Positions 9,240 through 19,164 of a stretch of 64,000 nt of DNA are shown one piece after another. How positions within the stretch are numbered: position 1 is the first letter of the stretch; each line of letters opens with the position of its first letter. The notes under the pieces were generated by a model. The model made no database searches. It worked only from the letters and a program-made list of their open reading frames with translations, and was not told where the DNA came from. Source of the DNA: Candidatus Competibacteraceae bacterium (GTDB taxonomy: Bacteria; Pseudomonadota; Gammaproteobacteria; Competibacterales; Competibacteraceae); assembly GCA_016699715.1 (NCBI GenBank), contig CP065007.1, forward strand, positions 2,108,001 through 2,172,000, read 5' to 3'. A program made the position numbers and the translations under genes.

Positions 9240-11024
9240 GTGAAAACGCACCTGCACCACCTCATCGCCCAGGCACTCCAACAACTCCAACAGGAGGGAG
9301 TGCTCATCGACGTCGATCCATCCTCGATTCCGCTGGAACGCACTCGCGACCGCACGCACGGCGATTTCGCCAGCACCATCGCGCTGGCCTTGGCCAAAAC
9401 CGCCCGCCGTAAGCCCCGCGAACTGGCCGAACGCATCAAGGCAACCCTGCCCGCCTCCGCCCATGTCGCCAAGGTGGAGATCGCCGGGCCCGGTTTCATC
9501 AATTTCTTCCTGGCGCCCACCGCCTATCAAGCGGCAGTCAGCGAGGTCCTCAAGCAGCGGGATGGTTTCGGCCGGAGCACGCTCGGCGGCGGCAAGCGGG
9601 TACAGGTAGAGTTCGTCTCCGCCAACCCCACCGGCCCACTGCATGTCGGCCACGGCCGCGGCGCGGCGTTCGGCGCCACCGTCGCCAATCTGCTGGAAGC
9701 GATCGGCTACCGGGTTCACCGCGAATACTATGTCAACGACGCCGGCCGGCAGATGAATATCCTGGCCGCCAGCATCTGGCTGCGCTACCTGGAGCACTGC
9801 GGCGAACAGTTTCGTTTTCCCAGCAACGGCTATCGAGGCGATTACGTGCGCGACATCGCCGCCCGCCTTTATGCCGAACACGACGGCGCCTACATGGCCT
9901 CGGCGGTGCACATATTTCAGGATGCACCACCGGACGAGATCCGCAACGAAGCAGGCGAGATAATCGCTCCCGGCGACAAGGAAGCCCACATCGACGCCCT
10001 GGTCGAACGTGCCCGCGCCCTGCTGGGCGATCACCACTACCGCTACATTTTCGAACTGGGCCTCAATACCATTTTGGACGACATCCGCGACGACCTGCGG
10101 GAGTTCGGCGTGGTCTACGACGAGTGGTACTCGGAACTCACCCTGGCGGAAAGTGGCGCGGTCAACAAAACCATCAACCGGCTGCGCGATACGGATTACA
10201 TCTACGAGCAGGACGGGGCATTCTGGTTTCGCTCCAGCGCCTTCGGCGACGAGAAAGACCGGGTGGTGCAGCGGGAAAATGGTCAGACCACCTACTTCGC
10301 TTCGGATATCGCCTACCACCTGGAAAAGTTCAAACGCGGCTTCGACTGGGTCATCGACGTCTGGGGCGCCGACCATCACGGCTACATCCCGCGGGTCAAG
10401 GCCGCGCTGCAAGCGCTGGGCGAGAATCCCGACCGCCTGGACGTGTTGCTGGTGCAGTTCGCCATCCTCTACCGCAACGGCGAACGGGCCCAGATGTCCA
10501 CCCGCTCCGGTGAGTTCGTCACCCTGCGCGAGTTGCGCCAGGAGGTCGGCAACGACGCCGCCCGTTTTTTCTATGTCATGCGCAAGAGCGAGCAACATCT
10601 GGATTTCGATCTCGACTTGGCCAAGTCGCAATCCAAGGACAATCCCGTATACTATATTCAGTATGCGTATGCTCGAATTTGTAGCGTTCTAAGACAACTG
10701 CATGAAAAAGGGCTCTCCCACGATCCGGCGCGCGGTCAAGCTCAACTGGCGCTGCTGGTCGAGCCGCACGAGGAAGTCCTGCTAGTGGCACTGTCGCGCT
10801 ACCCCGAAGTGGTGGAAACGGCCGCTCTCAACCACGAGCCACACCAATTGGCGCATTATTTGCGGGATTTGGCCAACGCCTTCCACACTTACTACAACGA
10901 GCATCGAGTTCTGGTGAGCGACGACGCGCTGCGCGATGCTCGGCTCAATCTGAGCATGGCCACGCGGCAGGTGATCAAAAACGGTCTCGCCCTGCTGGGC
11001 GTTTCGGCCCCGGAGGTCATGTGA
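9240..11024 (+). CDS. argS: Arginyl-tRNA synthetase
   Basis: A 594-residue class I synthetase that charges tRNA-Arg. The N-terminal additional domain (about 1-110) is followed by the HIGH-type motif LHVGHGRG near 134, and a KMSKS-equivalent AQMSTRSG near 417 as is usual for ArgRS. The C-terminal DALR anticodon-binding domain covers about 470-594. The start is GTG at 9240. The TGA overlaps the GTG of the next gene, matching the common argS-SPOR gene pair. Confidence 0.96.
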   Translation: MKTHLHHLIAQALQQLQQEGVLIDVDPSSIPLERTRDRTHGDFASTIALALAKTARRKPRELAERIKATLPASAHVAKVEIAGPGFINFFLAPTAYQAAVSEVLKQRDGFGRSTLGGGKRVQVEFVSANPTGPLHVGHGRGAAFGATVANLLEAIGYRVHREYYVNDAGRQMNILAASIWLRYLEHCGEQFRFPSNGYRGDYVRDIAARLYAEHDGAYMASAVHIFQDAPPDEIRNEAGEIIAPGDKEAHIDALVERARALLGDHHYRYIFELGLNTILDDIRDDLREFGVVYDEWYSELTLAESGAVNKTINRLRDTDYIYEQDGAFWFRSSAFGDEKDRVVQRENGQTTYFASDIAYHLEKFKRGFDWVIDVWGADHHGYIPRVKAALQALGENPDRLDVLLVQFAILYRNGERAQMSTRSGEFVTLRELRQEVGNDAARFFYVMRKSEQHLDFDLDLAKSQSKDNPVYYIQYAYARICSVLRQLHEKGLSHDPARGQAQLALLVEPHEEVLLVALSRYPEVVETAALNHEPHQLAHYLRDLANAFHTYYNEHRVLVSDDALRDARLNLSMATRQVIKNGLALLGVSAPEVM

Positions 11025-11488
11025 GCATCCGACGCGACTACAAGCCCGCCTCGACCTGGCAGCGCCGCCGGCGATCGGTGCGCCGTCATGGTCTGCTCGT
11101 GGTGACGCTGGTGTTGGTCGGCCTGTTCGGTGGCTTGCTGGCCTACATCAAGGACGACCGGAGCCAACTTCCAGCGGTTTCGACCGCTGCGCCCAGCCTG
11201 CCCGCGCCATCGGCCGGCAGCCCCCCCGCACCCCAACCGCCGCCCGCCGCCCCCGAAATCGTGCCCGCGCCACTCAAACCTAAATACGATTTTTACACCG
11301 AACTGCCCAAGCGGCAGATCAACTTTCGACAGGATTCTCCCGGTCCGCATGGTGTCTCGCAGCCACCGTCCGTCCGCTCGCGGCCGGCGACCGAGCCGTT
11401 GCGCAAACCAGCGCCGCCGAAGGAAAATCGGATCGCGCCAATCATGATCCGGGCCACCGCCAGCCAAGTCATGGTCGATCGATCATGA
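11021..11488 (+). CDS. FtsN-like membrane protein lacking the SPOR domain
   Basis: A 155-residue protein translated from a GTG that overlaps the argS stop. A basic cytoplasmic tail ([19 protein letters not shown]) precedes one transmembrane helix (about 24-43) and a Pro/Ala-rich periplasmic linker. KYDFYTELP near residue 87 is the FYxxLP signature found in SPOR proteins encoded after argS. The expected C-terminal SPOR domain, which binds denuded peptidoglycan at the septum, is absent: the protein stops after 155 residues and none of the following 100 bases looks like SPOR sequence. It is either a naturally short paralogue or a truncated division protein. Confidence 0.7.
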   Translation: MSIRRDYKPASTWQRRRRSVRRHGLLVVTLVLVGLFGGLLAYIKDDRSQLPAVSTAAPSLPAPSAGSPPAPQPPPAAPEIVPAPLKPKYDFYTELPKRQINFRQDSPGPHGVSQPPSVRSRPATEPLRKPAPPKENRIAPIMIRATASQVMVDRS

Positions 11489-11590
11489 GCATGATCCTGT
11501 GTTTCAGACCGAAGCGACCGCTCTCCATATTCGAGCCATCTTCCTGACCGGCGCCACGACCATCGCCATACCCCTTCCAGAGCCACCACC

Positions 11591-13015
11591 ATGAACCTGC
11601 CCGATACCGTTCGGAGCTACCTGGACCAGCGGCGACTGCCCTATCGGACGATGGCTTGCCCATCCGGTGAAACACTCGCTCAGGTCGCGATGCGACTTGA
11701 TCTCCCTCTCCACCGGATGGTGCGGATCGTCCTGTTGAAAGACAGCTCCGGCTTGGTCATGGCCATCCTGCCGGGTAGCCACATCCTGGATTTTTCCATG
11801 CTGTGCAAGGCGATGCGGCGCGACCTGGTACCTCTATACGGCACCGAAACCATCCGTTTTTTCCAAAACCGAGGCTGCAAGGCAGGCGCCTACCCACCCC
11901 TGCCCGAGGCTTTCGGTATCCCCGCGCTGGCCGACGATGGTTTGATCCTGGCGGACGAAGATGAAATCTACTTCGACGGCGGTAGTGGCGACACCTTGAT
12001 CAGCATGCGAAACATCGATTTCCGGAGTTTGCTCAACCAGGCGCGCTGGGAACACTTCGCGGTTCCCGTCGACGATCTTGACTCCCTGCTCAGCCAGCAG
12101 GCCATCACGCCGCAAAACCTGACCAGCCTTACCAATCGTTATACGCCGGCGGGATTGCGGGAAGGGATCGAGGCCATCACCGAACTGCCGGTCATGCCGC
12201 AAACCGTGCAGCAGATCCTGATCCTGCGCGCCCACCCAACCACCAGCGCCCAGGATATCCTTCGCATCGTCGAGCGGGACCCCAGCCTGGCCGCTCAGGT
12301 GGTGTACTGGGCACGCTCGCCGTTGCACGGCCATCCGGTCGTCGTGGATTCGTTGCAAACCGCGATTGAGCAGGTACTGGGCGTCGATAATACGCTCAAC
12401 CTGTTGCTCGGCTCCAGCATGAGTCAGACTTTTCGCATCCCGGCCGACGGCCCGGTCGGTTTGAAAGCCTTCTGGCGGCACAGTACCTACTGCGCGTCCC
12501 TGGTCAGCGAACTGGCCAAGCTGCTGCCCGAGTCGGTGGATGTCAAGCCGGAGCTCGCCTACCTGTGCGGGCTGCTGCACAATTTCGGCTACCTGGTACT
12601 GGGTCATGTATTCCCCGCCCGCTTTTTTCTGTTCAACCGGTTTCTGGCGGTCAACCGGCAGGTACCGGTCAGCGCGATCGAGCGTTATGTCCTGGGCACC
12701 GAGCACTGGCATATCGGTGCCTGGCTGATGCAATCGTGGTCCATGCCCGAGGAAGTGATCGCCGCCGTGCGCTGGCATCACCATGAGGACTGTACCCAAC
12801 CGTATGCGGAATACTCCAACCTGGTGCTGATCGCCAATCGCCTGCTGCACTACATCGGGATCGGGGATGAAGAAAGCAGTCGCTTGCCGGCCTTGGCCAT
12901 GTTCACGCTCGGCATCGGTCACGACCAGGCCATGGCGGCACTGGCGCAGGTACAAGCCAGCATGCGAGCGCTCGATACCTTGTCGGAGGCGCTGCAACTG
13001 CCCTCCGAGGGTTAG
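11591..13015 (+). CDS. YbaK/ProX-like domain fused to an HDOD domain
   Basis: A 474-residue protein. The first ~150 residues resemble the YbaK/aminoacyl-tRNA deacylase fold (YLDQRRLPYRTMACPSGETL, HRMVRIVLLKDSSGLVMAIL). From about 195 to 400 there is an HDOD domain (LPVMPQTVQQILILR; LAYLCGLLHNFGYLVLGHV; VIAAVRWHHHED), the HD-related module common in bacterial signalling proteins. No GGDEF or EAL domain is attached. HDOD proteins are usually regulatory; whether the YbaK-like part still hydrolyses mischarged tRNA is unknown. The ATG at 11591 starts the first domain directly. Confidence 0.78.
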   Translation: MNLPDTVRSYLDQRRLPYRTMACPSGETLAQVAMRLDLPLHRMVRIVLLKDSSGLVMAILPGSHILDFSMLCKAMRRDLVPLYGTETIRFFQNRGCKAGAYPPLPEAFGIPALADDGLILADEDEIYFDGGSGDTLISMRNIDFRSLLNQARWEHFAVPVDDLDSLLSQQAITPQNLTSLTNRYTPAGLREGIEAITELPVMPQTVQQILILRAHPTTSAQDILRIVERDPSLAAQVVYWARSPLHGHPVVVDSLQTAIEQVLGVDNTLNLLLGSSMSQTFRIPADGPVGLKAFWRHSTYCASLVSELAKLLPESVDVKPELAYLCGLLHNFGYLVLGHVFPARFFLFNRFLAVNRQVPVSAIERYVLGTEHWHIGAWLMQSWSMPEEVIAAVRWHHHEDCTQPYAEYSNLVLIANRLLHYIGIGDEESSRLPALAMFTLGIGHDQAMAALAQVQASMRALDTLSEALQLPSEG

Positions 13016-13309
13016 CCGCGACCAGCCTCATTCCCGCCAGGGTTTCAGACAGGTGTCATTCGCCAAGGCGGTAATTCATCGAACAGTCGTTGTGCGAACC
13101 GGGGCCTTCATAGTCGACTCCCAAGCCGCCGCCAAGCCGCCGCCAAGCCGTCCGCCACCAAATATTACAACGCCGAAATCCACCGCGCCGCGCTGGGGCC
13201 ACGCCGGAGTTCATGTGGCGGGTACTGGCCGGATGAGCTGAATCCGTCGCCCTGAAACGCAAAGGGCGAAGCCGCCGGCTCCGCCCTGTCCGATGTGCCT
13301 CACCGGCGG
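13016..13309. other. Intergenic region with a short 11-bp repeat
   Basis: No supportable gene. CCAAGCCGCCG occurs two and a half times in tandem at 13121-13153. The right end holds the terminator of the minus-strand nitrogen operon at 13264. Confidence 0.6.
13264..13286 (-). terminator. Terminator of the glnK-amtB-glnK operon
   Basis: On the minus strand GGGCGGAGCC pairs with GGCTTCGCCC around a three-base loop with one G-T pair, followed by TTTGCGTTT. It lies 24 bases beyond the stop codon of the last glnK. Confidence 0.7.
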
Positions 13310-13657
<348 letters not shown>

Positions 13658-13732
13658 CTAGCGTTCGCCTGACCCAAAACACAATGCCTGCGCGGGAATA
13701 TAACCGAAAATCCATGGTTGCGCGCGATGTCG

Positions 13733-13768
13733 GGCGGACACCGGAGTCCCGCGGTGCCGGTGTCCGCC
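13733..13768 (-). other. Perfect 12-bp stem-loop between amtB and the downstream glnK
   Basis: GGCGGACACCGG (13733-13744) is the exact reverse complement of CCGGTGTCCGCC (13757-13768), with a 12-base loop. It starts 9 bases beyond the amtB stop codon. No T-run follows on either strand, so it may act as an mRNA processing or stabilising element that sets the ratio of AmtB to the downstream P-II protein. Confidence 0.7.
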
Positions 13769-13776
13769 GCCCAACA

Positions 13777-15126
13777 TTACAGGTTATAACCGCGCTCGTC
13801 GTGCAGCGCGATGTCCAGACCCTCGGTTTCCTGCTCCTCCGTGACCCGCAAGCCGATCACGACATCGATAATCTTCAGGATCACGAAGCTCAGAACGCCG
13901 GAATAAACGATGGTGAACAACACGCCCTTGGTCTGCACCCACAACTGAGTGCCGATGGTCATGCCTTCGGCCAAACCCGCGCCGCCCAGGCTGGCGTCGG
14001 CGCACAAACCGGTCAGGATCGCGCCGGCGATACCGCCCACCGCATGCACACCGAACACGTCCAGCGAGTCGTCGTAACCCAGTACCCGCTTCAGCTTGGT
14101 GGACGCCAAAAAGCAGATCACGCCGGACGCAAAACCGATCAGCAACGCACCCATCGGACCGGCGGTGCCGGAAGCCGGCGTGATCGCCACCAGACCCGCC
14201 ACCGCGCCGGAAGCGATGCCCAGCACGCTGGGCTTGCCGTGAGACAACCATTCCGCGAACATCCAGGTCATCGCCGCCATGGCGGTCGCGATCTGCGTGA
14301 CCAGCATGGCCATGCCCGCCGATCCATTGGCCGCCACCGCGCTGCCGGCGTTGAAACCGAACCAACCGACCCACAGCATCCCGGCGCCCATGATGGTGAA
14401 ATTCAGATTATGCGGCGGCATTGCCGTATGCGGATAACCCTTGCGTTTGCCAAGCACCAGACAGGCCACGAAACCGGCGATACCGGCGTTGATATGCACG
14501 ACCGTGCCGCCGGCGAAATCCAGTACGCCCCAATCCCACATCAGCGCGCCGTCGCCGCCCCACACCATGTGGGCAACCGGGGTATAGACGATGGTAAACC
14601 ACACAGCCATGAACAGCAGCAGCGCCGAAAACTTCATCCGTTCGGCGAAAGCGCCGACGATCAGCGCCGGGGTAATGATCGCAAAGGTCATCTGAAAGGT
14701 GATGAACACAGTCTCCGGTATGGTTGCGGTCAAGCTATCCCGACCGACTCCACTCAAGAATGCCTTGCCGAGACCGCCGATGAAAGTGTATAGATTGATG
14801 GCCTCAGTGGTCATGCCAGTGGTATCGAACGCCAGGCTGTAGCCATACAACGCCCACAGCACGCTCATCATCGCGGTGATGGCAAAGCACTGCATCATCA
14901 CCGACAGCACGTTCTTGGCGCGTACCATGCCGGCGTAGAACAGCGACAGCCCAGGAATGGTCATGAATAACACCAAGGCGGTGGAAGTCAGCATCCAGGC
15001 CGTGTCGCCCGCGCTCAAGGTCGGTGGGGCCGCCGCATCCTGGGCCACCGCCAGCGCCGGTGCCAGCACCGCCGTCAGCAGCAGCAACAGACCGCCGTTT
15101 TTCACCGCTTGTATCGTTCTCGTCAT
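13777..15126 (-). CDS. amtB: Ammonium transporter AmtB
   Basis: A 449-residue Amt/Rh channel. A signal peptide (about 1-28, ending ALAVAQ) precedes eleven hydrophobic segments. Typical motifs are DTAWMLTSTALVLFMTIPGLSLFYAG, GFVACLVLGKRKGYPHTAMPPHN and DDSLDVFGVHAVGGIAGAILTG. It carries ammonium across the inner membrane and is blocked by non-uridylylated GlnK. A good ribosome site (AGGAG) precedes the ATG at 15126. P-II genes flank it on both sides in the same orientation. Confidence 0.95.
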   Translation of the reverse strand: MTRTIQAVKNGGLLLLLTAVLAPALAVAQDAAAPPTLSAGDTAWMLTSTALVLFMTIPGLSLFYAGMVRAKNVLSVMMQCFAITAMMSVLWALYGYSLAFDTTGMTTEAINLYTFIGGLGKAFLSGVGRDSLTATIPETVFITFQMTFAIITPALIVGAFAERMKFSALLLFMAVWFTIVYTPVAHMVWGGDGALMWDWGVLDFAGGTVVHINAGIAGFVACLVLGKRKGYPHTAMPPHNLNFTIMGAGMLWVGWFGFNAGSAVAANGSAGMAMLVTQIATAMAAMTWMFAEWLSHGKPSVLGIASGAVAGLVAITPASGTAGPMGALLIGFASGVICFLASTKLKRVLGYDDSLDVFGVHAVGGIAGAILTGLCADASLGGAGLAEGMTIGTQLWVQTKGVLFTIVYSGVLSFVILKIIDVVIGLRVTEEQETEGLDIALHDERGYNL

Positions 15127-15249
15127 TAGTCAGGTTCTCCTAGGATTAAAACTCAAAGAGTCATGCATGGGATTCAGCTTGGGCGGGGGTCGGCAAGTCG
15201 GCCGCCACGCCGCAAGATTCAGGATACGATCGAGAGGTGAGCGCGGCCC

Positions 15250-15591
<342 letters not shown>

Positions 15592-15702
15592 TCAAAATCT
15601 CCCATGGCTTGGAATACCCTCGACGGGGCGCGGCTTGTTATTTCCGCATCTGGACAGCTTCCGTCCGTCATGCATTGACGGGGCGGTTAGTTGCCAGCAA
15701 AA

Positions 15703-15718
15703 AGCATATCGTGTGCCA
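15703..15718 (-). promoter_or_regulatory. Sigma-54 (-24/-12) promoter of glnK-amtB-glnK
   Basis: On the minus strand the sequence reads TGGCACACGATATGCT. It has GG and GC at the invariant -24 and -12 positions with the correct 16-base layout of TGGCAC-N5-TTGCA. It lies about 115 bases upstream of the first glnK start. Nitrogen operons of this type are usually RpoN-dependent. Confidence 0.82.
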
Positions 15719-15814
15719 TCAATATAATATGTTTTAAAAACAATATGTTATATTTAATTCATGGGATTTTTTCCCGGTATTTAACCCGTAGCTGGGCACA
15801 TGCCTTCCATATTT

Positions 15815-15829
15815 GCACCATTTTTGTGC
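15815..15829 (-). promoter_or_regulatory. NtrC-type enhancer site
   Basis: GCACCA-TTT-TTGTGC matches the NtrC dyad GCACCA-N3-TGGTGC with one mismatch. It sits about 110 bp upstream of the -24 element, a normal enhancer distance, with a very AT-rich stretch (15720-15765) between that would suit IHF-assisted looping. Confidence 0.7.
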
Positions 15830-15904
15830 GCAACGGCCGGCACGCACAAACCGCAAAATCCCGTTAAACTAAAGTGACGGCAATTTCCATATGGAGAAAC
15901 GACG

Positions 15905-16207
15905 ATGATCGACCCCAAAACTTTTGATGATCTGGCTAAACGTTTTACCGAAGCGCTGCCACCCAGCTTTCGCCAGTTTCAGACGGAGATGGAAAAGAAC
16001 TTCCATGCGGCGTTGCAATCGGCTTTCGCCAAGCTGGAACTGGTGACGCGAGAGGAATTCGACGTGCAGCAGGCCGTGCTGGCCCGTACCCGCGCCAAGC
16101 TGGAGACGCTGGAAAAGCAAGTTGCCGAACTGGAGGGCAAGGCACCCAGCGGCAAACGGCGCAAACCCGCGGAAAAACCCGCGGAATCCGAAGAAGGCGA
16201 CGGCTGA
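15905..16207 (+). CDS. ubiK: Ubiquinone biosynthesis accessory factor UbiK (BMFP/YqiC family)
   Basis: A 100-residue protein with the YqiC pattern: MIDPKTFDDLAKRFTEALPP at the N-terminus, amphipathic helices, then a coiled coil (LARTRAKLETLEKQVAELEG) and a charged tail. UbiK binds UbiJ and supports the soluble Ubi complex that makes ubiquinone aerobically; older work described it as a membrane-fusogenic protein. A GGAG lies just before the ATG. It is followed at a distance by comM, an arrangement seen in other gammaproteobacteria. Confidence 0.85.
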   Translation: MIDPKTFDDLAKRFTEALPPSFRQFQTEMEKNFHAALQSAFAKLELVTREEFDVQQAVLARTRAKLETLEKQVAELEGKAPSGKRRKPAEKPAESEEGDG

Positions 16208-16374
16208 TCGCCAGCGATCGCCTCCTCCGTCATGACTGGATGGCATGTCCGCTCCATCACCGATTTCTATCGCGGCCTCTTGTTGCACTCAAATAGTGCA
16301 AAGCCGCCTGGTCAGCCAGCGCCGCAATCCAATCACCCGCTTGGCGGCAATCCGTAGCAGCTCGCAGGATTCCC

Positions 16375-17886
16375 ATGTCCCTCGCCATCGTCCACACCCG
16401 CGCCCAAGTCGGTATCGACGCACCGCCGGTCAGCGTGGAAGTGCATCTGTCCACCGGCCTGCCGGGGCTGTTCATCGTCGGCCTGCCGGAAGCGGCGGTG
16501 AAGGAGAGCAAGGACCGGGTGCGCGGCGCCATCCTCAACAGCCGCTTCGAATTTCCCAGCCGCCGCATCACCATCAACCTGGCGCCGGCCGATCTGCCCA
16601 AGGAGGGCGGCCGCTTCGACCTGCCGATCGCGCTGGGCATCCTGGCCGCCTCGGGTCAGATCAGCCGCGAACGATTGGGACAGTACGAATGCCTCGGCGA
16701 GCTGGCGCTGGGCGGCGAGCTGCGCGGCGTTCGTGGCGTGCTGCCGGCCGCGCTGGCCTGTCGCGACGCTGGGCGTACCCTGCTGGCGCCGGCCGACAAC
16801 GCCGCCGAGGCGCTATTGGCCGGTGGCGCGACCGTGTTGGGCGCGGGCCACCTACTGGAGATTTGTCGGCAACTGAACACCGGCACGGCCTTGCGGCCGT
16901 CACACCCCCCCTCCCGCCCGGAGCCGGAACCGTTGCTGGAACGGGATCTGAGCGACGTGCGCGGCCAGCAACATGCCAAGCGCGCGCTGGAAATCGCCGC
17001 CGCCGGCGGTCACAACCTGCTCCTGATCGGCCCACCCGGCACTGGCAAGACCATGCTCGCCAGCCGGCTGTCTGGCATCATGCCGCCACTGAGCGAAACC
17101 GAGGCACTGGAAACCGCCGCCATCGCCTCGATCAGCGCACAGGGATTGGATTTGCAACAATGGGGGGTGCGGCCATTCCGGGCGCCGCACCACACCGCCT
17201 CGGCGGTGGCGCTGGTCGGCGGCGGAGGCCTGCCGCGACCCGGCGAGATCTCGCTGGCCCACCACGGCGTGCTGTTCCTGGACGAACTGCCGGAGTATGA
17301 CCGGCGCGTGCTGGAAGTGCTGCGCGAACCGATGGAATCGGGTCATATCACCATCTCCCGCGCCGCCCGCCAAGCCGATTTTCCGGCGCGGTTCCAACTG
17401 GTGGCGGCCATGAACCCCTGTCCCTGCGGCTACCTGGGCGACGCCGAGCGGCGCTGCGCCTGCGGTCAGGAACAGGTGCGCCGCTACCGGGCGCGGGTGT
17501 CGGGTCCGCTGCTGGACCGCATCGACCTGCACATCGAAGTACCGCGACTGGCGCATCGAGCGCTGCGCGGCGACGTCCCGGAAGAAAACAGCGCCGCGGT
17601 GCGGGTACGGGTCTGCGCCGCCCGCGAGCGGCAACTGCGGCGCGCCGGGAAACCCAACAGTGCCCTGAACACCCGCGAGATCGAACGCCATTGCACGCTG
17701 AGCGAAGCCGACCATCGCCTGCTGGAACAGGCACTGGAGCGACTGGGGCTATCGCCGCGCGCCTACCATCGCATTCTGAAAGTCGCTCGGACCATCGCCG
17801 ATTTGGCCGGCAGCGACGGCATCAAGACCCCGCACCTCACCGAGGCCATCAGCTATCGCGCGCTGGACCGGACCCTGGCACGCTAG
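16375..17886 (+). CDS. comM: YifB/ComM family Mg-chelatase-like AAA+ ATPase
   Basis: A 503-residue protein. An N-terminal ChlI-like subdomain (GLPGLFIVGLPEAAVKESKD; INLAPADLPKEGGRFDLPIA) precedes the AAA+ core with Walker A GPPGTGKT near 220, the Walker B region GVLFLDELPEY, and a C-terminal helical lid (LSPRAYHRILKVARTIADL). Zinc-like cysteines occur in PCPCGYLGDAERRCACG. ComM is a branch-migration helicase that integrates foreign DNA during natural transformation, so the cell may be or have been transformable. Full length. Confidence 0.93.
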   Translation: MSLAIVHTRAQVGIDAPPVSVEVHLSTGLPGLFIVGLPEAAVKESKDRVRGAILNSRFEFPSRRITINLAPADLPKEGGRFDLPIALGILAASGQISRERLGQYECLGELALGGELRGVRGVLPAALACRDAGRTLLAPADNAAEALLAGGATVLGAGHLLEICRQLNTGTALRPSHPPSRPEPEPLLERDLSDVRGQQHAKRALEIAAAGGHNLLLIGPPGTGKTMLASRLSGIMPPLSETEALETAAIASISAQGLDLQQWGVRPFRAPHHTASAVALVGGGGLPRPGEISLAHHGVLFLDELPEYDRRVLEVLREPMESGHITISRAARQADFPARFQLVAAMNPCPCGYLGDAERRCACGQEQVRRYRARVSGPLLDRIDLHIEVPRLAHRALRGDVPEENSAAVRVRVCAARERQLRRAGKPNSALNTREIERHCTLSEADHRLLEQALERLGLSPRAYHRILKVARTIADLAGSDGIKTPHLTEAISYRALDRTLAR

Positions 17887-17933
17887 CACGGCATCGCTCG
17901 ACCCTTTCCTTTTTCACCGCGAGAGAAGCCTTC

Positions 17934-18410
17934 ATGATTGGTACCGACCCCCTCACCGTACCCCTTCGCGCCCGGCCGCGCCGCCGGCCGCTGCTGGGAA
18001 CACTACTACTGTTCTGGACCCTGCTGGCCACCGCCCAGGCGCCGGTTTCCGAGGCCAAGGTGGAAGCCCTGGTCGAGGCGCTGCGCCTGTCGGCGCCGCA
18101 AGCCGGGGCCGGACTGTACAGCGACTGGCAAATCAAGCCGGACAATATCGTGCGCTGGTCGCGACGCTGCCTGAACCAGGACGTGACGCCAGACCAGTTC
18201 GCCGCCGATCCGGCCCTGGCCCGACAGGTGGTGGCCTGCGTGATGGGGAAGGTGCTACGCGAACAGCTTGCCGCCAGCAATAACAACGAGATTGTCGCCG
18301 TGCAGCGTGCCGCCGCCTGGTGGATGACCGGCGACCCGGAACAGTATCGCAACGGCACGACCGGCGACTACACCCTCAAGGTACTGGAAGCCTACCTGCG
18401 GTTCTTCTGA
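17934..18410 (+). CDS. Hypothetical secreted protein
   Basis: A 158-residue protein starting at ATG 17934, 47 bases after comM. The N-terminus has a basic stretch (RARPRRRPLLG) and a hydrophobic segment (TLLLFWTLLATAQA) that fits a signal peptide with cleavage after about residue 36. The mature part is helical with two cysteines (RRCLNQ and VVACVMGK) about 30 residues apart that could form a disulphide, and the aromatic pair WW in AAAWWMTGD. I do not recognise the family. It converges with the minus-strand NrtR gene. Confidence 0.6.
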   Translation: MIGTDPLTVPLRARPRRRPLLGTLLLFWTLLATAQAPVSEAKVEALVEALRLSAPQAGAGLYSDWQIKPDNIVRWSRRCLNQDVTPDQFAADPALARQVVACVMGKVLREQLAASNNNEIVAVQRAAAWWMTGDPEQYRNGTTGDYTLKVLEAYLRFF

Positions 18411-18416
18411 GCGACC

Positions 18417-19160
18417 TTAGCGCGCATGGCGGCTGATGCTGCGGGGAAAGAAGGTGCGCCGGTCGTAATCGCGGAAGCGGTAGAGCCGCGCCGGTCGGCC
18501 GGACCCGCCGCGCAGCTTGCCGGCAATCGGCTCCAGCAGGTCGGCCTGGGCGACCCGGCGGCGGAAGGAACTCTTGTCGAGCGGCTGCTGCAGGATGATT
18601 TCGTAGGTCCGCTGCAACTCCGGCAGGGTGAATTCTTCCGGCAGCAGATGCACGGCGATGTGGGTGTACTCCAGCTTGGAACGCAAGCGCTCCACCGCGT
18701 CGGCCAGAATGTGGGCGTGGTCGAAAGCCAGATCGAAACCGACGCCGTCGCCCCGCACCGGCACCCAGCGCCCACCCTCCCGATCGCCCTCCAGCCGCAA
18801 CGGTCCCGAAGCCACCAGCGCGAAGTAGACGGTGGCGACGACCCAGCCGCGCGGGTCGCGATCGCGGGAGCCGTAGGTCTTCAGTTGCTCCAAATAGCGC
18901 GCGCGCGCGCCGGTTTCCTCGATCAGCTGGCGCGCGGCGCAGGCCTGGATGGATTCATCCCACCGCAGGTCCAGAAAGCGACCCGGCAATGTCCAGCAAC
19001 CCTTGCAGGGAGGCTCGACGCGCTGGGCCAGGAACACCTGCAAGCGCTCGTCGTGGATGGCAAACAGCACCAGATCGACGGTAAAGGCCGGTTTTTCGTA
19101 CAGAGCGGCGACGTGGCAATGGTCGACACGCTCCGCCTCGCCCGGTTCGGTCGCGACCAT
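18417..19160 (-). CDS. nrtR: NrtR-type transcriptional regulator (degenerate Nudix domain plus winged helix)
   Basis: A 247-residue protein with an N-terminal Nudix-like domain (about 25-150) and a C-terminal winged helix (about 165-247; EEFTLPELQRTYEIIL, SSFRRRVAQADLLEP), the layout of NrtR repressors of NAD metabolism, which bind ADP-ribose or related ligands. The Nudix box is altered: the first glutamate of REUXEE is Gln78 (RQLIEETG) and the spacing before it is three residues longer than standard, so hydrolysis is unlikely and a sensor role likely. It is the last gene of a minus-strand set with a PP2C-type phosphatase (4-base gap) and a nicotinamidase-like hydrolase, which supports the NAD assignment. 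Confidence 0.82.
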   Translation of the reverse strand: MVATEPGEAERVDHCHVAALYEKPAFTVDLVLFAIHDERLQVFLAQRVEPPCKGCWTLPGRFLDLRWDESIQACAARQLIEETGARARYLEQLKTYGSRDRDPRGWVVATVYFALVASGPLRLEGDREGGRWVPVRGDGVGFDLAFDHAHILADAVERLRSKLEYTHIAVHLLPEEFTLPELQRTYEIILQQPLDKSSFRRRVAQADLLEPIAGKLRGGSGRPARLYRFRDYDRRTFFPRSISRHAR

Positions 19161-19164
19161 GGCT

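Noticed and set aside
8967..10631. Minus-strand frame of 554 codons
   Set aside because: Antisense of argS and the end of the DUF294 gene; no recognisable domain.
13056..13262. 68-codon minus-strand frame between the HDOD gene and glnK
   Set aside because: No ribosome site, no family likeness and repeat-derived composition.
13684..14793. Plus-strand frame of 369 codons, His-rich
   Set aside because: Antisense of amtB; the histidines arise from reading membrane-protein codons backwards.
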